A DNA stretch of 64,000 nucleotides from positions 17,307,501-17,371,500 of the forward strand of contig NC_081812.1 in NCBI RefSeq assembly GCF_030704535.1. Reading direction: 5' to 3'. Made by a program: the position numbers and the translations under genes. The DNA is from Vitis vinifera. Lineage: Eukaryota > Streptophyta > Magnoliopsida > Vitales > Vitaceae. Positions 45,809 through 60,300 of the stretch are shown here, in pieces. Positions within the stretch are counted from its first letter, which is position 1. Each line of letters begins with the position of its first letter. Under the pieces are notes generated by a model, which saw only the letters and a list, made by a program, of their open reading frames with translations, made no database searches and was not told the DNA's origin.

Positions 45809-48756
45809 ATGATGAAAGCCCTAGCCAGCTCTTCTTCCAGGGTTTTCCCTGGAAAGTATAGAGAGAAATGGTTTTCGTCTACCATGGATGCCCAGATTCG
45901 TTTCTTGCGATGTCAGAAGCTGGTTGATGTTGGTTTCTTCAATTCGATTTCTGTGCAGCATAAGCCCATCCATCCCATTTCTTCGTCGTCTCCAGAACCC
46001 CAGGTATAGTTGCTTTTCTCATCTTTATTGTTTTTTTTTTCTTCTTCTTCTTCTTTTACTTTATTGTGGTTTGTCGGAAATCAAAAGCGGCGGTGGATTC
46101 TTGATATGTTCTTTTTTTTTTTTTTCCTTTTACCCTACATTTGTGGGATTTTCATGGCATCTTTTTGAGCAATCTTTCTTGATTATATGAACGGCATCCT
46201 GGCAGCACACTTTTACTTCCTCCTCCCATCCACTCAGAATCAATGTTTCCTTGGATCAAACATTATGAATTCAACTTTAGCCCATTAAATTCTGGGAATC
46301 ATGCATTTCTCACTTTATTTCTTCCCATATATTTACACAATTAAGAGCATGAACTTCTGTAAAAACTCATTATTTTGTTTTCCTTGAACTGCAAATTTTT
46401 TTTTCTTTGTTTTCTAGGCAAAATAAAAGTAAATGTTGTTTGAAATAGGAATCTTACAATCTTTGTTTGTAAAAGATCAAAAGTTAATCATCTTTATGGA
46501 CATATGAATAGAGACCTTCTCGTTCTGGGTTTATTCCTGCTCTTGACAATATTCTTTTAGATATGTTAGCAAAAGGGGATATATCTAAGGGATTACTGAG
46601 TCACGAAAGATTTAACACAAGGCAAGAAAACATATATGCAGTATTTCAGGATTTCAGAGTTGGGAAATAGTCCAAGGCATGTTTGAAGATCAATATCTGT
46701 ATATAGTTATATCGCATTTGGTTTTGATTTTGTTTAACAACCTCAATGTAGGCCGAATTGGAAACTGCAGAAACTAAGATTCAAAAGAAATGTAAGTTCT
46801 GATTGCTTTTCATGATTTTTCTACACTGGGTAACCTTACTCTTAATATAACATAGCTGCTTTGCAGCTCGATCCAATACTGTTCATGTCAGATTACAGTT
46901 GCAGAAACGGTGCTCGTATGGTGAGCAGTTTCTCATAGTAGGGGATGATCCCATGTTTGGCCTATGGGACCCATCAAGCGCAGTACCCTTGTGCTGGTCA
47001 GACGGCCATGTGTGGACAGCAGAACTGGTGAGAAAGAATCCATGAAAATGAAGTATATTTATTGCAATGAAGTTTTAATCTGTTCTGATGTCCCTCTATT
47101 GGATAGGATATACCCATTGGAAAATTGATCCAGTTCAAGTTCATACTGAAAGGAATTACTGGGACTATCTTGTGGCAGCCCGGCCCAGATAGAATTCTTC
47201 GCACCTGGGCAACAGAAAACACAATCACTGTTGTTGAAGATTGGGAAGATGCTGAGCTGCAGAAAATAACAGAGGGACCAGTTTCTATTCTAAATGAGGA
47301 ACCAGTCATCAATTCAGACACGTTGATTGCTGCAGAGGATGTGACTCGTACAAAATATGCACACTTATCTGATATAAACAAGGAATCAGCAATTACTGTT
47401 ACCACAGCTCATCCATCTGAGAAACCACCAGCAGAGGCTCAGAATAAACTAACTGTTGCAGACAACATTCCTAAATCACAAGAAAAACTCATGGCTATGG
47501 TTGCAGAGAATATCATTTACCCAAAGGAGGAACCCCTTGCAAATGCTAATGAAGTGCTTCGAACAAAGACTGCATCTTCTCCTGAGGCTACCTCTGAGAA
47601 AGATGTGTTGATGGCAGGGAACAACCTCGCAGATAATGGCAGAGCTGTGCCTATCAAGAATCCAGGAAGCGCAGAAATTAAGGAAAATTTGATTACCTAT
47701 GAAGGTCCTGTTCTTGTACCAGGTTTGACGCCATTGTCAACAATACCAACTGAAGAAACAATCCAAGATGGGGACAAGAGAAGTATTTCAATGGATGCCT
47801 CAGTTGGAGCAATGGAAGCTAAGGATCAGACTGTACCAGAGGTAACTGATTGATGAGTGTGAATCTTTTTTTCTTCTCTTTTATCTTCTACTTCAAGATA
47901 TTTGATTCCGTTTGACCAAGGTTCCGGCTGAGTTGTATGTTCTTGAAATGTGTCTTCTATAAAGAGCAGCAATATTTGAGATGATATATCAGCAAGTTCA
48001 GCTCTTTCACTTGATTGATATTGAAGTATTTCAATTGGATAATCATAATTGAAAGATATAGATCATAATAGAGTATAATTTCATCAATTTGCACCTCCAA
48101 CTATCAGAAATTTAATGAGTAGATGTTCTCTTTTGGTAATAATATTGTTGCAGTAAATGTCGTATGCAACATACATTGCAAACTCTACCCTGAATGTTTC
48201 TCAGTTACAAAGTACACCATTACCTTAGAGTGCAACCCTTTAAAATTTGTTTTTTATCCCGTAGTCTCTTGTGAGAGGCTTCAACAGATTAACACAACCA
48301 ACCTATTAGATGTTTGCACTCTGTCAGATTCATTACACCCAATCTATTCATGTTTTGAATTGCCTATACTGATAATTTGGCAAAACCCTTTTTGATGTTC
48401 ACTGCACTCCATTTTAAGGCAACATGTTATTCTACCATGGTGGATTGTTATAGTTATATTATCCTGCAGATACCATTCTTGACATCCTTTTTCTTGTACT
48501 GTAACCTAATAAAATCCAGTCAGATGACAAACAAGAACCTGAAGGTGAACCACATCACGAGGGTACAACAGAAATGGTGTTCAATGATGAGAAGGAAGAA
48601 CTACAGGATGCTGAACTCGAACAAGAGACTTCTTTGGCCGAAGAAAACCAGATGAACTCAGATTCACCTGGCAATGGTTTCTTGGGAAATGATGTACAAT
48701 GGGGTCGTAGAACTCTGCAGAAGTTTCTCACTAACTTGGGTTTCCCTATAGCATGA
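45809..48756 (+). CDS. Starch-binding (CBM20) domain protein, At5g01260-like
   Basis: Five exons join cleanly: 45809-46003, 46752-46791, 46867-47027, 47107-47841 and 48520-48756 (1368 nt, 455 aa), all GT-AG. The first 65 residues are rich in Ser, Arg and Phe and poor in acids, a plausible plastid targeting peptide. Exons 3 and 4 encode a CBM20 carbohydrate-binding domain at about 83-180: [37 protein letters not shown], and the surface-site block [15 protein letters not shown]. The two Trp-bearing motifs that bind starch in CBM20 are present. The remainder is acidic and likely disordered, with no catalytic domain, so a scaffold or glucan-binding role is inferred. The C-terminus [14 protein letters not shown] comes from the last exon. 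If intron 4 is retained, translation stops four codons after the donor. The gene is convergent with the CPL2-like gene. Confidence 0.92.
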
Positions 48757-48959
48757 ATTCAACAGGAACACAACTGGGAAAGGAGCTCTTCCAAATTAAA
48801 TACAGCCTGCAAGTCTGCAACTTCCATTGCCTAAATTTTCAAAGTGGCCCTGCAATCAGGAGAGAAGGGCATTCTTGGTGGATGTTTGTATGTACATATA
48901 GAATTTCTATTACTTTTACCTGTTAGAATTTGTATCTCATCTTAATCTTGCTGTGCACC

Positions 48960-51290
48960 ATTATTTGAGAGTGATCAGATTTTTGTACTTGTAACAGCGT
49001 ATGATCTGCAAGCATACCACGAGATCCTGTTCTTGAACTAGATGGAAATTGAGTACTAAATAGTCCAGGACTTAGAGATGTAAAAGAACTGTTTTCTTAA
49101 TGCTATATTTTTGTATTGACAGCAAATTCTTTGAACGTCTTACTAATATTGCATATTCATGGTTGAGGCTGATGTCGATTACAAGCGATACAAGAGAAGT
49201 TACTGATTCTTCCATGCCCTGTATTTGAAAATGTCCCTTGATTTGTTGTTAATGTGTATAAAACTTTATTCTTCCATTAGGGTCAAGGGTGGACATGGAA
49301 TTCACCTACCATTTTGCAATAGTGGTGATAACATTCTTTTCTTGTTATTGCTATTTGCGACCATATGACCTCTTCCTTATTATCAATGTTCAGGTAGGAA
49401 TGCAACAATGAACAAGCCGGGTTATTTTCTACAAGCTTGAGTAACATGCTGAGAATTAAGTACATGCTGCAGGGTACAAAATTCCAGGTATAAAGCAATA
49501 AGAACTTGGGTATTTTCATTTACTTAACTAGTTGTTTTTTATTTTACTCATAAGCACATTCTCAGTGTAATTCCCCATCCTCTGTGGAGTATGTCATATT
49601 GTGTAAGGCTTTAAAATCTATTGGAGTTGTAGAATTGCCCAACCAATCCAGAGAAGGCAATCCCACCAATTATCTTGTACTCTGGAAGCCTTCAATTCGA
49701 AATGAATCGAATAACCTTTTACTCCTGGGATGCTTGAGAATGGAGTTCTTATGAAACTTTTTAATTAAAAACGGTACCGAAGAGATTACAATCCACATGC
49801 AAAATAAATTACCATTTCTCTGGCTGGCACATGGCTTAAAAGTACCAAAAAAGCAATTCATGAAATTTAGGTGATGTTTGTTTTTTTGGCTTTTAGTTGA
49901 AAACAATTTATTTTCAAAATTTAGGTTATTTGTTTTTCTACTTTTTTTTTATGAGTTATTACTTTTTACTAAATAGAAAAAATCAAAATATGTAACTTTT
50001 TTTTAAATAAAAAAAATAATATATTGATTTTTCTATACTTTTTAATACTTAATAGAAATAAAATATTACAAAAACAAATAAACTAATATTTAATACTATT
50101 AAATATTAAAATTCTATTGAAAATAAAATAAAAAAACAAATACCACCTTATTTGTTTCTTGGTGCACGATATTACATTTTTTTTTTTTTGAACATTTTTT
50201 ATGGGGGATTTCTTATCATAAAATATTTAAAAGGAAATGCTGCATTGATGCAGTCACCATCACCATAAAATTTCATTCTCCATTCTTTCTTAGAAAATAA
50301 AATTAGTCTTCATGCTCTCTTTCACATCTCATGGATCCTCTCCGCACCTTATCACATCCTCCATGCAAAACTTTATAACCCAGGTGACACACCAGCTTCA
50401 CCACCAGGGATTTTTATTTATTTATTTATTTGAACCCATACCTGCATCAAAATCAACTCGACTCTTGAGCACTTGCTGTACTTCAACGGGTGATGATCGG
50501 ACCTGACTCGTTGGAGAATTTATAGGAAAATGGTATGGTACCATCCGGAGTCATAATCAACACGTGGGCCACTCAAATATACGATACAATCTTATTACAA
50601 AAAAATGAAACCAGCTAGCAAGACACAAAGCATTGACGCACTAATGGACGCTTGACATTTTATGACCGACACTACTATATTCCATCATTGAAATTTACTG
50701 TTATGCATCATTGCTATCTACAAAATAGTTTCATATTTCATTAAACCATCATTCTTGTCAACAGATCGAAAAACGTCATTTTAAGGCATAGTACTTTGTA
50801 GCCGGCTTTCCACTAGATGCCAACCTTTTATGAACTATCAACTGATGCTAACATCCTAAAAGCATGTAGCCTTTTAAAGCCAAACATTATTAGAACACAT
50901 CATCGAACCCCATAACTATATAATCAATCCATTCAACCAAAGGACCAGCAACAGGGAGCTAGGGAACTGAAACTCTCTGTAAGCTTTTGATTGAACAACC
51001 TCTTCATTATAATCTCACATTTTTTATGGCCATGAAGAAGCCTATGTAAACACAATACAAGCTAGAAGAAGGGAAAGCCTGGCTCTCAATATCAACAAAA
51101 TAAGCAGGAAAAGAGAGGACACATTTGAAAAAAATAGCCCCGTCTTTTCACAACCTAAACAAAAATTTAAAAAGATATTCACCTCTGCAGCAGCGGGTTC
51201 CAACTTTGCTAAGAGAAAAAGAAACTTGAATCATGAGATGTGGCATTCAGGAGATCCCAACCTTAAAAGTCTTTCCATGAATGAACCTTC
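48960..51290. other. Spacer between CBM20 and CPL2-like genes
   Basis: No further gene supported. Contains the CBM20 3' flank, which is conserved in the relict at 33430-33820, a MITE candidate at 49869-50148, and the 3' untranslated region of the CPL2-like gene near the right end. Confidence 0.5.
49869..50148. mobile_element. Short AT-rich MITE candidate
   Basis: The ends form a 19-bp terminal inverted repeat, AGGTGATGTTTGTTTTTTT on the left against AGGTGGTATTTGTTTTTTT read inward from the right (two mismatches). The 280-bp body is almost pure A/T with no coding capacity. A target duplication is not clear, so superfamily is open. Confidence 0.55.
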
Positions 51291-51308
51291 TGACAATCTA
51301 ATGGATTT

Positions 51309-54300
51309 TCATGAAATGGTATGTCCATTCTTTTGTGGCCATGAGGATGAGAGGCTTTGTGAACCACGCATTAGTTCTTCTTTGGACCTTTTACTCGGAA
51401 TAGATTGGGGCAATCTGAGATGTAAATGAGCAAATGAAGTAAGATAGTAGCAGAAGCTGTACCTGTGAAGCAACTGTACAGATGCCCTACCATCGAACAA
51501 TTGCAGAATCTCACCATCTTAAATAATGCAAAACGAGTCCAAGCTTTTCCTCAATCATGACAAACCATTTATCTCATTTACCTGGGCGAATTGGCACGCT
51601 TCTGCACTTGCTGATTTACCACACTGGAGGAAGTAGTACCATGCGCCATTTCACCAGCCTGTGAAAAACTCAGTGAATACAGAAGACAAAATCAGGAATT
51701 TTAAGACAAAATGTTTAAAAAATCACAAACGTACACAAAACAGCAAGTTCCACAAAGGAAAAAAAAAAGTGATTTTGCCCATCATCCAGCTTGCCAACAT
51801 GAGCAAAAGATGGAATTGGAAGGCATACAACATACCGTAGAACTCAACTTGTCAATTCAAGTATCAGGGAGAGAAGACCAGAAAATTTCAAGCACCACCA
51901 CTAGAAATTATAAATATATTATATATATATATAAGAAAAAAAAGAAAAAAAAACTTATTCATGTGCCCAATTAATGGGACCTTTGGAATACTTAAACAAT
52001 GTGTGTGTCTATGTGGCGAGGGTGGGGGATGGAAGTGAAGCACAATCAACTACATGGAAGCACTTCAACAATGGCTAGATACTGACCAACAATGCTTTAG
52101 AACAGAGTATGGCTAGAAAGCAATACCAAACCTAAAGCCAGCACTTCTTGGTGCAGTGCAAATCCCAAAAGAAATAAAAGGAAAGAGAGCCAGGGTCTTC
52201 TATTGCTTCTTAGCCACTCTGTTTTAAAGGGCTAGGGGGCCAGTTTCTTTAACAATGGATAGAAACTAGCAACCGAACACCTGAAAGCAAAGAAGAAATG
52301 GCAGACGTAAAGCAAGCACTTCTTAGTCCCCTGCAAATCCCAAAGAAAGAAACAGTGGAGAGAGAGAAAGACAGAGGAAAGAGAGAGCCAGCAAATCTTG
52401 GTGCAATGCAAATCCCAAAAGAAAGAAAATGGGAGAGAGAGCCAGCATATCTTGGAGAAATGCAAATTGCATAAGAAAGAAAAAGGGGAGGATAAGAAAA
52501 AGAAAGCAAGCACATCTTTGCACAATGCAAATCCCAAAAGAAAGAAAAAGGAGAGAGATCCTGCAAGTCTTCATGTAATGCAAATACGAAAAGGATGGGG
52601 AGACAGAGAGGGACAGAATCAGTTAAAGCCAGCTCACTGAGCTTTCTCTGTTTTTGCTCCCACATCTTGGTGGAATGCAAATCTCAAAAGAAGGAAAAGA
52701 TATGGTGGAGACAGAGACGGAGACGGAGTGAGAGAGAGAGAGAGAGAGAGGGAGAGAGGTGCAACTCTTCATCTAGAAATTACTTGCAGGCATATCCATT
52801 ATCAAGCATCAGCTCCACTTAAAATTAACAACGGGTAGCAAGTTAAAGAACCCACCTCAGAAATGCTTTCTTTGGGAAACCCATCTTCCATTAGCAGTTC
52901 ACTAGATCCAGCACTAGTAGTATCCCACAGAAACCCATTTTCATTTGAAAGTGAAAGCTTATCAAAATCTTTATCCACAGCTCCAGAATGTGGTGTGGTA
53001 TATGCTACATATTTATCTGGCCAAAGAAAGTACATCAGCACCTTATTATCATGTTCTATGATGCAATAATTCAAAAAAAAAAAAAACACAATTGCCGTTA
53101 TATGATGTAATCATTCAAAAACACAATCAACTAGAAGACAGGTCAGTTGACGGAAAAAGATTTTAACTGTCCACCCTTGCTATTATGCATGTACCTCCAA
53201 AAGGAAGCACATTAGTAACCATTGCATTTTCATGTAACCATAAAGCTCAAAGAAACAGAATTTGGACAAAAAGCAATGATGATGATGATAGTGTGACACA
53301 ATGAATTGATGATGATGAGATATGTTAGCATTAGAAGTTAGAGAAGGGTATTAATGGCTCTACAGCTAAAAATATAGCTACATATATGGCTACAAACTTG
53401 TGTTTGCAATCTGTGTCCAAATTTAGATAGAATTGAGTCAGGTTCCCATACCCTTTCCAGGACTTACCAAATTTAGATAGAATTGAGCGACATTTTGTTA
53501 TTGACTAAAGTAAAGCTTCTATGGCTAATGGTAATAAGTTGTAGGAGAGTACAGGTCTTTTAGTGTATTTGCATGTGTATACAAAATGTTTTAAATCTTT
53601 CTAAAAATGCATTAAGAAATGTTACTGATTCAAACTTTGGTCTTTTATGCATAATGAACTTGAATAAAAAAGGCATAAGGTGATCTACCTTCTTGAAACA
53701 TCGATCCTACCTTAGGCAGAAGGATCACATTGATTCTAAGAGGAGCTGACTGATCAATCCTCGAACTGATCAGTCCTTAGGCAGAAGGATCTCAATGATG
53801 CTAGAAAGAATTGACTGACTGATCTCCATTGGACAATAAGTCTCAAGTTGGAGTTCTTTTCAGAAGGCAAGCAACTGATCAGTGTTGCTAAGAAAATCAT
53901 CAGCCCTCACGATTTTTTTATTAAAATTTCTTATTCTATTGGTCACAGCTTCTTGGGTTTTTAAAAATTTCTTACGCTAATGGGGTTTCAAGGTCTTTTT
54001 TTGTTGTAAATACCAACAGAAACACCCAAGAAAATAAAGCAGAGCCATATTCCTAAAAGCTTATCTTTTCATCAGCATTTTCTGAAAGACTTCTTTGCCC
54101 TTGAGGCCAAGCTCAAGTGGTAAAGGGTTGGAGAGGGTTTAGTTCCAAGTTCAAATCCCAATAGTGACAAAATTTACCCATCAAAAAATAAGGAAACAAA
54201 AGAAAAGATGAAGAAGAACAAAACAAAGAAAATAAAATCTCTGAAGGGGTTCTCAGAGATTGCATCTTTTATCAGAACTCAATCTCCCACCGGTCATTCA

Positions 54301-57300
54301 CAAAGTCATCATTTCCACCCCTCCTGTGAAAGGTGAAGTCCTCGAAGGGTTCAAGGCAGCTAGCATGCTATCTGCTTCAGAAAGGACTGTCTTTCTAAAG
54401 CATAACCAGGAATCACAACATCTCAGATGGGCAAAGATTAAACCAGAAAGTAAATTTATTGGGAGGATTGTGAGACTTGACATCTGATACTATAGTATTG
54501 TCCCTTAGCAAATAATTTCTGTGGGCACTCTAGTCCACCGTTTTACCTGATGACTTATCAAAGAAGGGTTTTCCACATAAATTTGCACATTCTATTGCGA
54601 TTGGAATTTTCACCATCTTGTGATCTCAATCATCTTGGTTGAACTTGAGTACAGCATAGTTAGGGCTTGATTTAAAACAGAATCAATCTTTAACCAGAAT
54701 ACCTCTTCACCTCCCCTCTATGTAGTTCTTAGACATGGAGAACCACATATTTTCATAAACTTCAACTAATACTGGATTTTCATGATGAACAAAACGGAAA
54801 TTAGAGGGAAGAGCAACATAAAATATAAAAAATCTCAGTACCCAGTAAAATCTCACAATTCATAAATTCAATAAATATGTGCCCATTGGGTGGGTAGCTG
54901 AGTTACAGCTGTACTTACATGGTATGAGTACATGTAAAAGACACCCAATAAATACATCTTTAAAAAGAGATGACAGGAAGCAAATATCTATAGGTTGAGG
55001 GAAGCTGAGACAAAAAGGATGTGGACAGATTCAGTGAGGAAAGTGCAATACCAGTGGCCTCCCATGAAATTTCAGAAACATCAAAACCTCACATGTGAGG
55101 TACCTGTTTCCAAATCAAATGCTGACTTGCAATTTCGAAGGGACTGACTATTATCTTAATTGCATTTAGGAAGCTAACAAATTATAGAGGTAAATCAAAC
55201 CAGGAATACAAACCCAGGATGGTCAGAGATGTTTCAGAAACTGCAGTGAATGTCACTGATATTATCTCAAGCCCTTGTTTCTAAGACATTCTTTAGAATA
55301 TCATGCAGGACCAAAGTCTAACTTCAGACGTATAAGGATCACAAACAAAATTTCATGTTGCATACCAAGATATTTCAGCACCATGATCTATATACACACT
55401 TCTGAAGATACTATCAAATACATGAATAAATATTTAGGAAAGAATAAGACACTCTGTGCCCTATTTGAAAAGTGGAAAGGGGCATCCTCCTGAGTAACCT
55501 CAGGATAAACTTGTTTCAATTCCCTATCACGGAGCAGTTTAAGAACAGATTCATCCACATTTTAATTAACACAAAAATAAGCTATTTAACTTTTTTTCTC
55601 TAGAAATGTCATAAAGCTTGCATGGCATGTTTTTATTGCCCAAGCAATTGTTCCTTGACTTTAGTACCACTGCTATATATTTTGCCTTTTGTTATTCAAA
55701 TTAATCTGAAAAAGTGTTATTAATGTTTCATTACGTTAACAGCCTTAGCCATCAGTAAAAGATAAGTCTTCAGCCGATGCACCCCTTATTTAACTTTAAC
55801 AACAGCAATCTCTTTGCCATCTTGGGCATCCTATCAGAGTAATAATATTTAAACAGAAACCAAAATTGCAGCTTACAGTTTTCATGCTTATGGACTCTTA
55901 ACTAGCCTGAAGCAATACATCAAGCCTGAAGTGATACATCAAACCTGGATCTAATTCACTTGTTTGCAAATCCACATTTCACAAACAGTTTGTGGACAAG
56001 CCAACATCCAAAGGTTAGGAGGCATGCAAGCACATAACAAGGTTGAAGAACAACAGCATTAGTTTCACCTATCTCTCCTTTCAGTCCACTCCCTTTCTCC
56101 TTAAAACCTTCCATGAGACCAACCACCTCTCCTACTGAGAGCCTACCATGGGTATATGGCATATTGATATATCATTAACCATCCATGCATGTGTACCATG
56201 TCAAACAAATAAAGAACTGAACATAAAATATTTAAAGACTACACAACAAAGAAGGAAATAAGAGAAATATCATTTGATCATTATGAGGAAAACAAAAGAT
56301 CACAATATAGTCAGTCATCAGTTCCCAACCTCTAGGAAAAGCAATGTCATATATTAACCCTAAGCTAAAACAAATATGAAGAATTAACTGTTTACTTGCA
56401 AGAATTCTATTTCATTCAATGCTAAATTTTGGGTGATCATAGAGAACAACAAAAAAAGGATTGTAATTTTCCTGCCCTTTTTAAAAATGAGTTATAAATT
56501 TCACTTACTATGGCACTAGCTCATATAAATAGAACTTATTCACCAATATATGCCAGTTCCTAGTTTCTACCTCACTTATGCTTTGATCACAATAGTCAAG
56601 TATGAGCATGAAAGAAACAAAAGCAATAGTAAATGAAAAATAAAAGAGGACGCCAGCTTGAAAGATGGAAATCTAAGTGAGAAAAATGAACCAATAAAGA
56701 CTGTACCAGCTAAACTGTGAAGAGCATTCTCAGCAGCTTGTTGTTGAGCATCCTTCCTCGTCTTACCCATTCCAACACCTATCTTCTCACCGGTAAACAA
56801 CACCTAAACAAATGAATCAACTTAATGAGCTTGTCAAAACTGAAAAACAAGGTGGTGCCCCACGGGGGAAGTCATTCATGAAAGGACATTAATGCCAGAT
56901 TAAGGGGAAAAATTATAATCCTAAAGTTAACATTATTAACAGATGCGACCTATTAATTATATTCAAACTTTGATATTGAATCATACACACCTAAAAACAG
57001 TAGAGCAGATCAGTTTCTCCTGTTCTTCTGGATTTAAGTTTGTATGATGGGATTTTTCTTGTATGTAAAGAAAAGAGAGTGAACAATAGGTAAAGAAAGG
57101 CAATTCCTGTTTTCATCATGTTTCTACTAGAAGTAACCCAGCTCAAATATTTTCCATATAATTAGGTACTTGAAAATAGGTAGGAAATCAGATCCTGTGC
57201 CTCAACAAGTTCCCTTTTTTTTTTTTTTGATAAGTAAGCAAGAGGAAAAATCTATTAATGAAAAGGCCTACCGATGGAGACAAATGGCAGCCACCTTTAA

Positions 57301-60300
57301 AAGCTTATCAAAGATACAAAGGAATGGGATCCAAGGCCCAAACTTTAATTTAGCACTCTCTAGGTGAAAATGGGCTTAGTTGGGATTTTTTTTTTTTTTT
57401 TGATAAGTAAGATAGTATTAAAAAGCATAAAGTGCACAAGAGTATATTGGGAGTATACAACGAACAAGAAAAACAAAACAAAATAAGGGGGCAAACAAAA
57501 AACAGCTCCCACCCTCAAGAAGGACCCCATCAATCTACACAATCAATTAAGGACAAAGAATTACCATGAATGTACACCTAAATCCACGAAGCAAGATTAT
57601 AAAGAAAAGAACTTTTAAAACTTTGATCTAACATCTTCTCATTTTCAAACACTTTGTGATTTCTTTCCTTCCAAATAGTTCAAAATATATATAAAGGGGT
57701 CGCTCTCCAAACCTTCCTGCGCCTTCTTCCCATAGAATAACCTAGCCACTCAAAAAGGATTTCCCAAACTAAGGCAAAAATAACCCATTGGATCCCAAAT
57801 AAAGAGAACACCAACAACCATAAGGTTTTTGCCTTAGTATAATGAAGAAGAATGTGGTCAACGGATTCCAACTCCTTTTTGCAGAGAGCGCACTTGTTGA
57901 CTAACAACCAACCTCTTTTTTGGAACTAGTTCAAAGTCAACACCTTTCCCCAACAAGCTTCCCAAGCAAAGAAACTCACCGTAGAGGGAACCCAAGAATT
58001 CCAAATAATCCCTACTAGAAAAGAGGGAGCACAATCTAGTTTCAACAATGAGTAAAGGGCTCTTATGAAAAACCTTCCTTTGCTATCACCCTTCTAACCA
58101 CTCTATCCTCCTGCTCCTTATTCACTGAATGATCTTGCAGTTGAAGAAGGAACCTCCACAGAATCCAACTCTGAATCATTAAGATTCCTAGCAAAATGGA
58201 AGTTCCAAACCTTTCCTCCCTCCCTTTGCTCCCACAAATCAGCTATTCATGCCTCTTTAGCCTTAGATAAAGCAAACAAAATATGGAACGTAACTTTTAA
58301 GGGCTCTTGACTACACCAACAATCTCTCCAAAACTTCACTCTCTTCCCATCCTTGATAGCATAGCAAACTTTTGAGTTGAAGAAATCTCACTCTTTACTT
58401 GTAGCTTCCCATAAGCCAACCCCAAAAGGGCTCTCTTACCTCACAAGACCGTCAACCTCCTTCTTCCTACCTATACTTCCCCTTAATGACCTTCTTTCAA
58501 AGTGTATCCCTTCACTCACATAACACCAACACCATTTGCAAAGAAGAGTTTTATTCATCAAAGAGAGTGAACGAACACCTAGCCCACCTTTCTCCTTTGC
58601 CATACAGATGGATGACCACTTCACTAAGTAGGGTTTGTTCTCTAAGGCTCCCCCTCCCCAAAGAAAGTCCCTTTGAATTTTCTCTAATCCTAGCCTGACT
58701 AGTCTTAGAATGGTAAACAAAGACATGAAGTAAATTGGTATGCTAGAAAGCGTACTACGGACTAGCTTAATTTGTTCCCCTCTAGAAATGTAAGGTGCCC
58801 ATAAAGAGAGCCTTTTGTGAACCCACTCCTCAACACCGTCCCAAACCGCTTCTAACTTGTAAGAGGCCTCCAAAGAAAGTTCTACAAATAAGAAGATGGT
58901 AGGGGAACCAATCTTCGAAGCCAACACCTCCAAATTAACCACCAAACGTACTAGAATCGTCTTAATTTGCTCCAAATTTATCTTTAACCCTGAAATAGCT
59001 TCAAACCACATGAGAAGCAAACATAAATTGGTAACTTGATCTAGAAAAGCCTTACAAAAAATGATAGTGTCATCTGCAAAAAGCAAATGAGAAATTTCCT
59101 CTCCTTCACCATTTCTTCCCCCTACCTTAAAACTCGACAAGAACCTTCCCTTGGAGCTCTCACTAACAAGCTACTCAAAGCCTCCATAGCAATCACAACT
59201 AAATAGATGGAAAGGGGGTTCCCTTTTCTTAATCCCCTTAAGCTTCGGAAAAAATCAATGGGAGTATCATTAACTAAAACAGAGAAGCTTGTCGTAAAGT
59301 TACACCATTTAAACCACTTTAACCATTTTTGCTTGAAAACCATGTTACTCATAACCACTAACAAGAAGTCCCAATTAACATGGTCATAGGCCTTCTCAAC
59401 GTTGAATCAACTACTTCATTTGCTATAAGCACCGCATCAAGAATTTGTCTTCCCTCCACAAAAGCATTTTGATACTTGGAGACGACTTTTCTCACCACTT
59501 TCTTAAGCCTATTAGCCGAAACTTTTGCTAACAATTTGTACAAGTCATCCACCAAACTAATAAGCCTAAAATCCTTAATATCTTTTGCCCCTTTCTTCTT
59601 AGGGCTAGCACCAAAAAAGAAGTATCAAGGCTTTTCATAAACCTACCATGCTAATGAAACTCGTTAAAGAAAAATAACACATCTGATTTCACAAAGCCCC
59701 AACTCAACTACCAAAAGGCCATAGGAAAGCCATCTAAGCTAGGAGCTTTGTCACCATTCAGCTCCAACAGCATAGCAAGCACCTCTTCCCCCAAAAAAAC
59801 TCCTTCAACTTTCTAGCCTCTTGATCCAACAGCACCTCAAAAGACATAGCTTCAATCCCGGGCCTCCAATCCCTTTCTTTAGAAAGAAGGGTCTTAAAAG
59901 CACCAGTCACCCCCTCCTTTATCTCTTTCTCTTCTATAAGCCAAACCCCATCAACTTTGATCTTAGCCAGTTGATTTCTTCTTCTATGAGCATTGGTTAT
60001 CTTAGTTGGTGGGATCTTATATAGTTCAATATGGGCTCAGCCTAGAAAGTACTTTCGAGAAATCAAATTATGGACCTAGTCAATGGTCATAAGTTACTAT
60101 TTTCAATCATTAATATTGTCATTTTCCAAGAGTCTTTAATATAGTCTAGTAATGAGTTCAAGTTTTGTTATTTTCAAGTTGCATTACTACAATGTGACTA
60201 TTTCAAAAAGAATTACAAGTCCCTAAAGAACTTCTATATACTAGTTGATCTGTCTTTTGAAAATGATCAATAAATGAATGATAAAATTTCCAAAAGTCAC

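Noticed and set aside
52232-52680. Three overlapping reverse open frames of 86-143 codons
   Set aside because: Cys/Phe/Leu-rich translations repeat because they read through the minisatellite. They are not gene-like.
51415-52855. A second dsRNA-binding domain exon in the CPL2-like gene
   Set aside because: I looked for a GEGIG/AAxxAL-type motif on the reverse strand between the last exons and saw none. Phases already match without it.
54099-54170. A functional tRNA gene
   Set aside because: A and B boxes are recognisable but arms do not pair into a cloverleaf and an A-rich tail follows. A SINE-like origin fits better.
57680-59555. Reverse-transcriptase open frames as host genes
   Set aside because: FADD motif, zf-RVT-like Cys/His pattern, LINE 3' end and target duplication show that they belong to a dead LINE.
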